64,000 nucleotides of DNA from JACDAN01 sp963842235 (GCA_963842235.1 CAWJFT010000003.1:62001-126000), one strand, 5' to 3'. Counted from the first letter of the stretch, positions 33,445 to 42,116 are shown. Notes: generated by a model from the sequence alone, not told the origin. Made by a program: numbers and translations.

Positions 33445-33991
33445 GCGGCCACCTCCGTTCGGGTCACGCCCAATTCGGCCAGCTTGTCGAGCACCATCCG
33501 CGCCGACTCTTCCGGCGGATGCTCCTCCGTGTCGATCCGAAGCTCCGGGCTCGCCGGCTCCTCGTAGGGATCCGAGACGCCCGTGAACTCCTTGATCTCC
33601 CCACGGAATGCCTTCTCGTAGAGACCCTTGACGTCGCGCCTGGCGCACTCCTCGACCGACGTGGCGACGTAGACCTCCACGAAGGAACCGTGCTCCTCGA
33701 CCAGCCCACGGGCATGGCGTCGCGTTTCCTCGTAGGGCGAGATCGCGGAGACGAGCACGGCCGCGCCGTGGCGGGTCAGTCGCGAGGCGACCCAGCCAAT
33801 GCGCTCGATGTTCGTGTCGCGATCCTCCTTCGAGAAGCCGAGGCCTTTCGAGAGGTGCGTGCGCACGACATCGCCGTCCAGGTACTCGACGAGGTGGCCC
33901 CGGCCTCGAGCTCAGGGCCCACGATCTCCGCGATCGTCGTCTTCCCCGCGCCCGACAAGCCGGTGAACCAGAGCGTAAAGCCGTTACTCAA
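33441..33991 (-). CDS. cysC: Adenylylsulfate kinase, frameshifted
   Basis: APS kinase phosphorylating APS to PAPS. The P-loop GLSGAGKTT is near residues 10-18 after a TTG start (SNGFTLWFTG) in a TTGA overlap with cysH. The rest, in another frame, continues RTHLSKGLGFSKEDRDTNIE and VYVATSVEECARRDVKGLYEKA. Restoring one C in the run near 33905 gives ELEARGHLVEYLDGDVVRTHL, a normal family sequence of about 183 residues. It lies between cysH and sat. Its presence beside an APS reductase suggests PAPS is made for sulfation or as a parallel route. Confidence 0.87.
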
Positions 33992-34698
33992 GTCGTCTCC
34001 TTCGCATCGATGGGTGTGTCGACGTGGATGCCGCACTCGAGCTTGTCCGAGCCGGCCCAGCGTCCCGCACGCTCCTCTTCGTCGGGCGCCGTCGGCCGCG
34101 TGCACGGCATGCAGCCGATCGACCGGTACCCGGCTTCGTGGAGCGGGTTGAACGGAATCTCGTTGACCTGGATGTAGCCCCAGACGAGTCGCTCGTCCCA
34201 GTCGACGAGCGGATGGATCTTCCAGACGCCGTAGCGCTCCGACCACTGCACCTTCGGCGTCGACGCCCGCGACGGCGACTGGTCTCGGCGGATGCCGGAG
34301 ATCCACGCGCCGTACGGCTCGAGCGCCTCGAGGAGCGGCTCGACCTTGCGGATGTGGCAACAGCGATCGGGGTCGTGCTCCCAGAGATTTGGGCCCTCGC
34401 GCTTGTGCTGCTCGGCGACGGTGATCACCGGCGGCGGCGGGAGCAGCTTCAGCCCGTAGCGCTCGACCAGCGCGTCGCGCGTCTCATACGTCTCGCGGAA
34501 GAAGAGATGCGTGTCGAGCTCGATGATCGGGATGTCGAGCGCGAGCTCCGAGACCATGTGCACGAGCACGGACGACTGCTTCTGCCACGAGCACGTGAGG
34601 CACAACTGGTCGCCGAACTCGTCGTAGGCCCAGCGGAGCAGGTCCTCCGCGCGCATGGCTTCGAAATCCTGGTCAGGAAGCGGGGGTGCGGTCGCCAA
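33988..34698 (-). CDS. cysH: Assimilatory APS reductase (CysH family, 4Fe-4S type)
   Basis: A 236-residue PAPS/APS reductase. SWQKQSSVLVHM is the PP-loop-like motif, and the catalytic cysteine is in KLECGIH near the C-terminus. Two cysteine pairs, DRCCHIRK and GCMPCTRP, are the ligands of the [4Fe-4S] cluster that marks APS-using enzymes. It reduces APS to sulfite with thioredoxin. TTG start at 34698 with GAAGGAGG upstream, overlapping comA by 26 bases. Confidence 0.9.
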   Translation of the reverse strand: MATAPPLPDQDFEAMRAEDLLRWAYDEFGDQLCLTCSWQKQSSVLVHMVSELALDIPIIELDTHLFFRETYETRDALVERYGLKLLPPPPVITVAEQHKREGPNLWEHDPDRCCHIRKVEPLLEALEPYGAWISGIRRDQSPSRASTPKVQWSERYGVWKIHPLVDWDERLVWGYIQVNEIPFNPLHEAGYRSIGCMPCTRPTAPDEEERAGRWAGSDKLECGIHVDTPIDAKETT

Positions 34699-35425
34699 GC
34701 AGCACCTCCTTCAGCGTGTCGGCGCGCAGTCCTCGGCGCAGCGTCTCGAGCGGGATCACCTCGTCCGTAGGGATGTTCCCGAGGTTCACTTCCGGCCCGA
34801 GCTGCCGCACGAACCAGGCCTGCGCCGCCTTCGTCGGCGCCTCGAAGATCAGGTCGGCCGGCTGGATGTCATGGACGATCTCGTCGATCAGCCCCGTCCG
34901 CATTTCGCCGGTAGGGCGGAAGATTCCCGCGGTGCCGCCCTCGCGCGCTTCAGTGATCACCTTCCAGGCGCCCGCGTCGAGCTCCTCCTTGATCCAGGCG
35001 ACCCACTCGTACGGCGCGAAGACGACCTCTGAGTCCTTGGAGCCGACCTCGGAGAGCACCGTGAAGTCGCGCGCGAGGTCGGCGATCAGCTCGAGCTTCT
35101 CCTCCCGCGGCATCTCGACCGCGCCGTCGGAGATCTCCACGTGCGTCAGGCCGAGCTCCCTCAGCCAGTCCTTGTACTCGTCCACCTTGCCGCGCGCCCA
35201 GATGGCCTCGAAGAACGTCCCGCCGATGACGACGCGCTTGCCGCTCAAGACCTCGAGCTTGCGCTTGAGGTTCGGCGTCACATAGGCGGTCCCCCAGCCG
35301 AGCTTGACGACGTCGATGTAGTCGCCGCTCGTCTCGAGCACGTCCTCCCACGCCCGCGGGCCGAGTCCCTTGTCGAGGACGTGGGTCAGGCCGCCGTTGC
35401 GCGCAGGCAGGTCAAAGGCGGGCAA
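34673..35425 (-). CDS. Phosphosulfolactate synthase-like (ComA family) protein
   Basis: A 250-residue TIM-barrel protein of the ComA family, which adds sulfite to phosphoenolpyruvate. KLGWGTAYVTPNLKRKLEVL, GGTFFEAIWARGKVDEY, HVEISDGAVEMP and SEVGSKDSEVVFAPYEWVAW follow the family order, and the lysine and acidic residues for metal/PEP binding appear present. TTG start at 35425, overlapping fumB by 14 bases. It lies directly upstream of the sulfite-producing cysH in one operon, so its substrate may well be sulfite. Whether the product is phosphosulfolactate is inference. Confidence 0.82.
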   Translation of the reverse strand: MPAFDLPARNGGLTHVLDKGLGPRAWEDVLETSGDYIDVVKLGWGTAYVTPNLKRKLEVLSGKRVVIGGTFFEAIWARGKVDEYKDWLRELGLTHVEISDGAVEMPREEKLELIADLARDFTVLSEVGSKDSEVVFAPYEWVAWIKEELDAGAWKVITEAREGGTAGIFRPTGEMRTGLIDEIVHDIQPADLIFEAPTKAAQAWFVRQLGPEVNLGNIPTDEVIPLETLRRGLRADTLKEVLLGDRTPAS

Positions 35426-35996
35426 CGATGTCCTCCAGCCGCTTCGTCGCCGCTTCCTGGACGTCGTGGAAGAGCGAGTTGCCGTGCGAGTCGATCCCGA
35501 CCCACAGCGGCCCGAAGTCCTTGACGCGGAAGCGCCACAGGCACTCGGGCATCAGCTCCTCCCACGCGACCTCTTCGATCTCCTCGATCTGGGTCGTCTC
35601 GAGCGCCGCCGCGCCCCCGACGATCGCGAAGTAGACCATCCCGTAATGGCGCATCGGCTCGATCGCCTCGTCCGGGAGGCCGCCCTTTCCGGCGATCGCC
35701 CGGACGCCGTAGTCGCGGCCGAGCCCTTCGGTGAAGCGCACCATGCGGGCGCTCGTCGTCGTACCGATGCAGACTTTCTCGTAGCGGCCGGGGCCGACCT
35801 TGCGAACGCCGGGCGCTGTGTGGAGGAGGAATGCTCCGCTGAAGTCCATTGGCGGGTCGAGACCCTCGTCGAAGATCCGGATGTGCGAGCGGTCGCGGAT
35901 TCCGATGATGTGGCCGTCGACGGTGACGAGGTCGCCGGCGCGGAGCTTGCGGATGTCGTCCTCGGAGGCGGGGAATGTCAGGCGATGCTCGGCCAC
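35412..35996 (-). CDS. fumB: Class I fumarase, beta subunit
   Basis: A 194-residue beta subunit of the two-subunit class I hydro-lyase family. LRAGDLVTVDGHIIGIRDRSH, SGAFLLHTAPGVRKVGPGRYEKVCIGTTTSARM (read in two overlapping parts) and GAAALETTQIEEIEEVAW are family segments. GTG at 35996 follows directly on repeat copy 3, whose CCGGGAGAGCCACTA end offers the Shine-Dalgarno. The alpha subunit gene is upstream across the repeat. Tartrate dehydratase is the main alternative. It is followed by the sulfate assimilation genes. Confidence 0.87.
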   Translation of the reverse strand: MAEHRLTFPASEDDIRKLRAGDLVTVDGHIIGIRDRSHIRIFDEGLDPPMDFSGAFLLHTAPGVRKVGPGRYEKVCIGTTTSARMVRFTEGLGRDYGVRAIAGKGGLPDEAIEPMRHYGMVYFAIVGGAAALETTQIEEIEEVAWEELMPECLWRFRVKDFGPLWVGIDSHGNSLFHDVQEAATKRLEDIVARL

Positions 35997-36162
35997 TAGT
36001 GGCTCTCCCGGTGACATCGATGGATGCCTGGGTCGCTAGCACCAAGCCAGGCAAGGACGCAGGGAGCGTGCGGGCTTGATAGCCCGGACGCGACTGAGGA
36101 CGCCGACTGGCGCCGCGTGATAGCGGGCCAGGCGCCACCGGATGTTGCCGGGAGAGCCACTA
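35997..36162 (-). repeat. Palindromic intergenic element, copy 3 (divergent, shorter)
   Basis: A 166-bp element bounded by perfect 15-bp inverted repeats TAGTGGCTCTCCCGG/CCGGGAGAGCCACTA that continue imperfectly. It shares GGCGCCGCGTGAT-GCGGGCCAG with copies 1 and 2 but has a different interior, with a GCGT-CGGGCT/AGCCCG-ACGC hairpin. It fills exactly the gap between the fumarase alpha stop (its TAG, 36162-36160) and the beta start. Confidence 0.82.
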
Positions 36163-37056
36163 GGCCTCTCGGTCGAACTCTGTGGACCCGTCAGCCGCGA
36201 TGTGCGCCGATGCGCGACGCGCCGCCCAGCACTGGTAGTTGACGGCTACCGGATTGAGCGTCATGTGCGTGTCCGCGTGCTCGACGTGGCAGTGGAGAAC
36301 GGTGATGTCTCCGCCGAGGCCCATCGGGCCGATCCCGGTCTCGTTCAGGAGCCCGGTGAGCTCCTCCTCGAGCTGCGCGACGAGCGGATCCTCGTTGCGC
36401 GAGCCGACCGGCCTCGCGATCGCCTCCTTGGCCAGGTGCATGGCGTAGTCGGCCGAGCCGCCAATGCCGACACCGACGATCCCGGGCGGGCACGGCTTCC
36501 CGCCGGCGCCGACGATCGATTCGAGTACGAACTGCTTGATCCCCTTCACGCCGTCGGCGGGGACGCACATCTTCAGGAAGCTCATGTTCTCCGAGCCGGA
36601 GCCCTTGGGCACGCACTTGACGTCGAGGCCGTCCCAGTCCGGGACGAAGTCCCAGTGGACGATCGGGACGCGGTAGCCCACGTTCGGGCCCGTGTTCTCG
36701 CGCGTGAGCGTGTGGACAGTGTTCGAGCGCAGCGGGTGGTCGAGCGTCGCGCGCACCGTGCCGTCGTAGAGCGCCTGGTAGATCCGAGCCGGGTGGAGCG
36801 GGAAATGTTCGCCGACCTTGCAGTAGTAGACCGCGATCCCGGTGTCCTGGCACACGAGGTTTTGCTCGTCCTCGGCGACCTGGACGTTGCGGAGGATCGT
36901 CTGCAGGACGCGCTGACCCGGCACCGACGTCTCCCTCTCGGCGGCATCCGCGAGCGCATCCCGGAGGTCCTGGGGGATGTCCTTCAGCGCCCAGACGTAG
37001 AGGTGCGCCGCCGCGTCCTCGACCGCCTGCTGGATATCGGTCTCGACGGTGCTCAC
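36160..37056 (-). CDS. fumA: Class I fumarase, alpha subunit
   Basis: A 298-residue alpha subunit of the iron-sulfur fumarate hydratase (or tartrate dehydratase) family. Cluster cysteines are in LVCQDTGIAVYY, KMCVPADG and PCPPGIVGVGIGGSADYAM. It hydrates fumarate to malate with its beta partner downstream. ATG at 37056 overlaps the flavoprotein stop as ATGA. The stop TAG is the edge of repeat copy 3. Confidence 0.9.
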   Translation of the reverse strand: MSTVETDIQQAVEDAAAHLYVWALKDIPQDLRDALADAAERETSVPGQRVLQTILRNVQVAEDEQNLVCQDTGIAVYYCKVGEHFPLHPARIYQALYDGTVRATLDHPLRSNTVHTLTRENTGPNVGYRVPIVHWDFVPDWDGLDVKCVPKGSGSENMSFLKMCVPADGVKGIKQFVLESIVGAGGKPCPPGIVGVGIGGSADYAMHLAKEAIARPVGSRNEDPLVAQLEEELTGLLNETGIGPMGLGGDITVLHCHVEHADTHMTLNPVAVNYQCWAARRASAHIAADGSTEFDREA

Positions 37057-38246
37057 TCAGATCCCTTCTCCGCCGCAGCCTTGCCGGCGCGCCGCCCGAA
37101 CACCGTGCACTCCAGCAGCGAGTTGCCCATCATTCGGTTGCGTCCGTGCGTGCCGCCGGCGATCTCGCCGGCCGCGTAGAGCCCCTCCACCGTCGTCTCG
37201 CCGTGCTCGTCGATGACCAGACCCCCGTTCTGGTAGTGGAGCACCGGATACGTGAGGATCCGCTCGGCCAGCGGGTCGATGCCCCCGGCGCGGTACCGGC
37301 GCAGCATGTACGGGAGAGACACCTCGGCATCAGCCTCGGCGATTCGGGTCGTGTCAAGGTAGACCGCAGGTCGGCCGTCCTCGGTCTCGACGCCCTTGCC
37401 CTTCTCCACCTCGTCGAAGATCGCCTGTGAGACCTCGTCGCGCGGCCCGAGCGAGTCGGTGAACTCCTCGCCGTCGGCGTTGAGCAGCACCGCGCCGTAG
37501 GCGCGCGTCGTCTCGGGGATCGAGTAGCCCTGCATCGTCTGGGGCCAGGCGCCGCCGTTCGGGTGGTACTGCAGCGCGTCGAGGTCGCGCGACTCGACGC
37601 CGAGCCCGATCGCGATCTGCGTCACCTCGCCGGTGGCGCCGGGATGGTTCGTCGACAGCTCGCCTCGCTCCTTGGCCTCCCGGAAGCAGCGGCCGCCGGC
37701 TGCGAGGACGACCGTCGCGGCCTCGATCACGTGCTCGCCGCAGCGCGCTCGCCAACCGCTTTCGATCCGCTCCAACTCCGTGAGCGGGGACTTCGGGAAC
37801 GCCGTGCCGGAGCCGGCCTCGAACGCCTCGCGGAGCGCAGTCGTGATCGCAAGTCCCGTCCGGTCGCCGACCTGAAGCAGCCGCTTGCGCGAAGCGCCCC
37901 CGCAGCGCGCGAGCCGATAACCGCCGTTCTCGCGCGTGAACTCGACGCCAAGCTCCTCGAGCCAGTGGATGGCAGACGGCGCCTCGGCGGTCAGGAGCTC
38001 GACGAGCCGACGGTCGGCCGTCTCGTGCGAGCTGCGCCAGACGTCCTCGGCATGAATCTCGGGCGAGTCGTCGGCGCCGAAGGCCGCCTGGATCCCGCCC
38101 TGCGCCTTGGCCGAGTTGCACGACTGCAGCGCGCCTTTGGAGGCCAGAGCGACCCGCCCGCCCGTCCGCTCGGCGGAGACGGCGGCGGCGAGCCCGGAGG
38201 CTCCCGATCCGATGACGAGCACGTCAAACCAAGGCGCGGCGCCCAC
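37053..38246 (-). CDS. FAD-dependent succinate dehydrogenase/fumarate reductase-type flavoprotein
   Basis: A 397-residue flavoprotein. The FAD motif is VLVIGSGASGLAAAVSAER, AKAQGGIQAAFG is the flavin-linked segment, and LQYHPNG, LRRYRAGGIDP and TTVEGLYAAGEIAGGTHGRNRMMGNSL (two adjoining segments) are conserved in SdhA, FrdA, NadB and TfrA. It lacks the long C-terminal helical domain of SdhA, favouring a NadB- or thiol:fumarate-reductase-like enzyme. Coupling to fumarase suggests fumarate metabolism. GTG at 38246. A dyad lies 24 bases upstream. Confidence 0.85.
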   Translation of the reverse strand: MGAAPWFDVLVIGSGASGLAAAVSAERTGGRVALASKGALQSCNSAKAQGGIQAAFGADDSPEIHAEDVWRSSHETADRRLVELLTAEAPSAIHWLEELGVEFTRENGGYRLARCGGASRKRLLQVGDRTGLAITTALREAFEAGSGTAFPKSPLTELERIESGWRARCGEHVIEAATVVLAAGGRCFREAKERGELSTNHPGATGEVTQIAIGLGVESRDLDALQYHPNGGAWPQTMQGYSIPETTRAYGAVLLNADGEEFTDSLGPRDEVSQAIFDEVEKGKGVETEDGRPAVYLDTTRIAEADAEVSLPYMLRRYRAGGIDPLAERILTYPVLHYQNGGLVIDEHGETTVEGLYAAGEIAGGTHGRNRMMGNSLLECTVFGRRAGKAAAEKGSE

Positions 38247-38269
38247 CCGCAGGATGCTACCACCGGACG

Positions 38270-38288
38270 ACTAATCCCATTCATTAGT
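38270..38288. promoter_or_regulatory. Dyad between the flavoprotein gene and a small secreted-protein gene
   Basis: Perfect arms ACTAAT and ATTAGT with a 7-base centre, in the 85-base divergent spacer. The core TAAT...ATTA is like the dyad before sbp at 32224, suggesting a shared regulator for the fumarase/flavoprotein and sulfate genes. The similarity is short and could be chance. Confidence 0.4.
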
Positions 38289-38331
38289 GCGCTTTATTCA
38301 AGCGGTCGCACCCAATGCCGATATCGGGGAC

Positions 38332-38613
38332 GTGGTCAGGCTTTTCGGGATGATCTCCCTCGTCGCCACCCTCGCTATCGGCGGCGTCCTCTGGTCCCAG
38401 CAGGCAAAGACGGTGCAGCACGGAGCACCCAGCGCCATGTTGGGCGCGGCGACCACGGTGCTGGAGGTCAATCATCGGATTCGCGGCACGTACTCCGGCA
38501 CCACTTTCAGCGACGTCGACGTGATGCGCGCCGACGCGAGCTCGTACTGCATCGAGGCGGCCGGTTACTTCGTGGCAGGGCCCGGCGGCACGCCCAGCCG
38601 CGGCCGCTGCTAG
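38332..38613 (+). CDS. Small membrane-anchored or secreted protein of unknown function
   Basis: A 93-residue protein. An N-terminal helix (LFGMISLVATLAIGGVLW) is followed by a short extracytoplasmic domain with GTYSGTTFSDVDVMRADASSYCIEAAGYF and a second cysteine at the C-terminus, giving one possible disulfide. The shape resembles minor pilin-like or type IV pilin-derived small proteins, but no prepilin cleavage site is clear. GTG at 38332 is chosen; GTG at 38287 lies within the upstream dyad. Its TAG shares CTAG with the convergent gene's stop. Confidence 0.6.
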   Translation: MVRLFGMISLVATLAIGGVLWSQQAKTVQHGAPSAMLGAATTVLEVNHRIRGTYSGTTFSDVDVMRADASSYCIEAAGYFVAGPGGTPSRGRC

Positions 38614-39559
38614 TAAATCGCGCGGAAAAGCTGCGCGATCTCGGCCGGTGAGGCCGGCCGCGGATTGGCCTTCGCCCCGGCTCTCGCCGCAGCCGCCTCG
38701 GCGACTTCGGGAGCTCCTCCTCCGGGACGTCGAAGTCGCTGAGCCGCTCGAAGCCCCCGAGCCTTGCCAGCTCCTCGACCTTGCGAGCCGGATCGTCGGC
38801 CCCCATCGCCTTCCCAAGCCTCTCCAGCGACTCAGGCACGACGGGCTCGTTGAAGCGGAGGGCGGCTGGAAGACACAGCGCGTTCATCGCGCCGTGCGGA
38901 AGCCCGTAGGTGCCCCCGAGCGCCTGCGCCATGGCGTGGCCGAGGCACAAGCCCGATTGCCCCAGCGCTTCTCCCGCGTGCGCCGCGCCCCGCAGCAGCG
39001 TCGTTCGCGGTCCGAGATTCGTTCCGTCTTCCAGCACCGCCGGCAGCGAGCCGGCGATTAGCTCCGCCCCCTCGGCGGCGTTCCGGTCGGAGTCGGCGTT
39101 CCGCGCCGGGTGGTAGAGGGCCTCGGCGGCGTGGGCGAGCGCGTTCAGCGCCGTCCCGCCCGAGACCTCGCGCGGCAGGTCGAGGGTCAGCTCCGGCTCG
39201 TAGACGATCCCCGCGAGCTGCGCTCCCCCTCCGCCGCCACGCATCCGCCGCTCCGGGTCGCGAACGCCGAAGAAGGGCGTCCACTCGGAACCCGAGTAGG
39301 TCGTCGGCACGGAGACGAGCGGCAGGCCGCGCGCGGCCGAGACCGCCTTGGCCGTGTCGATCGCACTGCCGCCCCCCACCGCGACCACCCCGTCGACATC
39401 CTCGGGCGCCTCGATCCGATGTGACGGGATCTCCTCCCAACGCGCAGCCGCGTCGATCCCGAGCTCGCGCCAACGCGGGCTGGCAACCAGAAAGGGACGC
39501 TCGATGCCGAGCTCGCGGAGAAGATCCGGAAGCTCGTCGAGGCCCCAGCGGACGATCAC
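38610..39559 (-). CDS. Iron-containing alcohol dehydrogenase/maleylacetate reductase-like, frameshifted
   Basis: About 316 residues after correction. VVAVGGGSAIDTAKAVSA is the NAD-binding segment, and SVPTTYSGSEWTPFFGV and LGHAMAQALGGTYGLPHGAMNAL carry the conserved histidines of the family; it is nearest to maleylacetate reductases. As read, the frame leaves the family after DVPEEELP. Adding one G in CCCGAAG near 38715 gives EVAEAAAARAGAKANPRPAS and a stop at 38610. GTG start overlaps the LysR stop (GTGA). It may be the LysR protein's target in aromatic degradation, although no ring-cleavage gene is near. Confidence 0.8.
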
Positions 39560-40449
39560 GGAAGCTTTTCGCGCGCGAACTCGACGAATGCCTGGCCAAC
39601 GCGGCTGGGAGTCCTGCCGGTGGAGCGAACGAGTGAGATCTCCCGCCTCGGATCGAGACCCTTCACCCGAGCCGCGGCGAGGCTGCCGCTCGCCAACTCC
39701 GGCTCCATCGACGAGCGGGAGATGAAGGTCACTCCGTGACCCGCTGCCACCGCCGCCTTGACCGACTCCTGCAACCCGAGCTCGAGCCGAACCTCGAGAT
39801 CGCGAAGGCGAAGGCCGGCAGCACGGAGCTCGTCCTCGATCATCTGTCGGACGCCGGCGCCCTCCTGCATGAGGATCAGCTTCTCGGCGCGGAGGTCGTC
39901 GAGACCGACCGTCTTGCCTGCGAACCGATGCTGAGGCGGTACGGCGAGGACGACCTCGTCCTGGAAGAAGGGCTCGAAGGTCACGCCTCGATGCCGCGTC
40001 GCCGCTCCGACGACACCCAGCTCCAGCTCGCGGCGGGCAACCGCGTCGATGACGTGCTGGGTGTCGTTGACGGAGAGCGAGATGGCGACGCCCGGGTTCT
40101 CGTCCTGGAATTGGCAGAGGAGGAGCGGGAGGACGGTGGCGCCAGGGCCGGTGGAACAGCCGATCTCGAGCCTCCCCGTGAGCTCCCCGTCACCCTCGCC
40201 CGCTACCTCCTCGAGCAATTGCTCCTCGACGGCGAGCAGCCGCTGCGCGTTCCGGTAGAGGCGCTGCCCCGCCTCCGTCGGCTCCACTCGTCGCCCGGAG
40301 CGGTCGAGGAGCCGCTGTCCGAGCCGCTTCTCGAGCGAGCGGATCTGGAGGCTGACGGCGGGCTGGGTGACGCCGAGCTGCTCCGCGGCCTGTGAGAAGC
40401 TCCGTCGGTCGACGACGGCGCAGAACGCGGCGAGCTGACGGGTATCCAT
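39556..40449 (-). CDS. LysR-family transcriptional regulator
   Basis: A 297-residue LysR-type regulator. The N-terminal winged HTH (FSQAAEQLGVTQPAVSLQIRSLEKRLG, about residues 18-44, quoted across its two helices) is followed by a periplasmic-binding-protein-like effector domain. The first codon is ATG at 40449. It is translationally coupled to the dehydrogenase gene downstream and divergent from the PhoX-like gene. The inducer is unknown. Confidence 0.9.
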   Translation of the reverse strand: MDTRQLAAFCAVVDRRSFSQAAEQLGVTQPAVSLQIRSLEKRLGQRLLDRSGRRVEPTEAGQRLYRNAQRLLAVEEQLLEEVAGEGDGELTGRLEIGCSTGPGATVLPLLLCQFQDENPGVAISLSVNDTQHVIDAVARRELELGVVGAATRHRGVTFEPFFQDEVVLAVPPQHRFAGKTVGLDDLRAEKLILMQEGAGVRQMIEDELRAAGLRLRDLEVRLELGLQESVKAAVAAGHGVTFISRSSMEPELASGSLAAARVKGLDPRREISLVRSTGRTPSRVGQAFVEFAREKLP

Positions 40450-40463
40450 AAGGAATCATTATG
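40448..40463 (-). promoter_or_regulatory. Leaderless-type promoter with LysR-like dyad
   Basis: The minus-strand -10 CATAAT (40463-40458) lies eight bases before the ATG. An ATAA-N7-TTAT dyad (40448-40462), of the T-N11-A class bound by LysR proteins, overlaps it and the start codon, consistent with autoregulation. Confidence 0.5.
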
Positions 40464-40549
40464 CAGAAGCGAGCAATTCCGCATCATTGGTTTCACTAGT
40501 GGGCGAGCCGAGAAAGATTCCTTCGACAACAGCGGCAAGAGGAGGGACC

Positions 40550-42116
40550 ATGAAGAGAGCAGTTCCTGCGGTGGCGGCCTTGGTTGCGCTGGTCGCCGTC
40601 GCTCTCGCGAGCTCCGCGCTCGCGTCGCACAGCGCGACGGCGGTGAAGACGGCCAAGCAGCCGTTCCTCGTCGGAACCGCGTCCGGAGTCGTCGTCGACC
40701 CGATCCTCTCGACGGGCGACGTCGTCCCGAGTGGGCAGACCCCGGCGTACCAGATGTCGGGCATTCCGGATGGGCTCGGCGCCTACGCGAACAAGCACCA
40801 CGGTCACGGCGCCGCCAAAGGACGAGGGAAGCTGCCTCGCACTTTCACCGTGGTGATGAACCACGAGCTCGGACGATCCTTCCCGAACAATCCACCCGGG
40901 GTCGACACACGCATCTCGAGGCTTCGGATCGACCGAGAAACGCGGAGCGTGACGGAGGCCAAGTACCTCTTCACCGGGCTGGAAGGCTACGAGCGGTTCT
41001 GCTCGGCAACGCTCCGGATCGTCGGTGGGAAGCCCTTCTACTTCACGGGTGAAGAAGCGATCCCGATCGTCGGTCAGCCTCCGGGCCCGGCGCATGACGG
41101 CAGCTCGATCGCAATGAACGCCGAGACCGGCGCGTTCACCGACACGGCGCACTTCGGCCACCTCCAGCACGAAAACGTCGTCCCGCTGAGGCTCTCGAAG
41201 TGGGTCTTCCTGACAACTGAGGACGACTTTCGCGTGGGGCAGCCCGCTTACCTCTACGCCTACATCGCGTCGTCCTTCAAGCGCGCAATCGCGGGCACGC
41301 AGGGCAGTCTCTACGTCTGGAAGGCGGACAATCCGGCGGAGACCGGGAATCCGACGGCTTCGAAGGGCGAGTCGATTCCGGGCCACTTCGTCCCGATCAC
41401 GCAGGCTGAGAATGCGAACGACAACACGCTGAAGGCGGCAGCGACCGCGAAGGGCGCCTTCAAGTTCGATCGCCTCGAGGACGCAGCCGCGCTAAGCGGG
41501 AAGGACAGCCGAGTCTTCATCGCGGACACCGGGAAGGCGCCGGCGACGCTCCGCGGTCGCGTCTATCAGCTCGACTTCGACCGCAGTCATCCGACCAGGG
41601 CGACGCTGAAGATGATCTTGAACGGCGATCCGCCCGACAACGACGACATCTACAACCCCGACAACATGGCCGCGTCAGATCGCGTGCTGATGATCCAGGA
41701 GGACCGCGAGGCGGTCTTCCGCGTCCCGTCGGCAGGTGGCGGTTACGCCCGCGTCATGGAGTACCGGTTCTCCGACGGCAGTCTGAGGTCGGTGGCGCGC
41801 GTCAACACACCACCCGGTGACCCGCCGAACCCGGAGAACTGCACGGGCTGCCTCCCGGGCACCTGGGAGTCATCAGGGATCATCGACGCCGGCCGAGTGC
41901 TCGGTCGGAACTGGTGGCTGCTGGACGTGCAGGCGCACAACAGCACGGCACCGCAGCCCGGTCCCTCGCTGGCACCGGGCTCGAGCTCCGGCGAGAACGG
42001 CCAGCTGCTCGCGCTCCTCGTCCCGGACAGCCAGGGCGCAAGCCACGGTCAGGGTAAGGACAAAGGCAAGGACAAGGACAAAGACCACGGCCACGGCAAG
42101 AAGCGCGGCGCACTAA
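40550..42116 (+). CDS. PhoX-like (DUF839) secreted protein, frame uncertain at the C-terminus
   Basis: About 520 residues. Signal peptide MKRAVPAVAALVALVAVALA, then a beta-propeller with the PhoX-type order: TFTVVMNHELG, FSGLEGYERFCSA-like TGLEGYERFCSATL, WVFLTTEDDF, FIADTGKAPATLRGRVYQL and DNMAASDRVLMIQED. Related PhoX enzymes are Tat-exported Ca/Fe phosphatases; no twin arginine is seen here. The tail is a Lys/Asp/His/Gly repeat (KDKGKDKDKDHGHGKK). The frame as read runs to 42355 through a terminator hairpin. A one-base change in the repeat region would end it at 42116. ATG with GGAGGG upstream. Confidence 0.75.

Noticed and set aside
33988..34698. tRNA-thiolation or ExsB-type PP-loop protein
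   Set aside because: The ECGIH C-terminus and two cysteine pairs identify an APS reductase.
42040..42110. AAGGACAAGGACAAAG tandem repeat as a regulatory repeat
   Set aside because: It encodes the Lys/Asp-rich tail of the PhoX-like protein.
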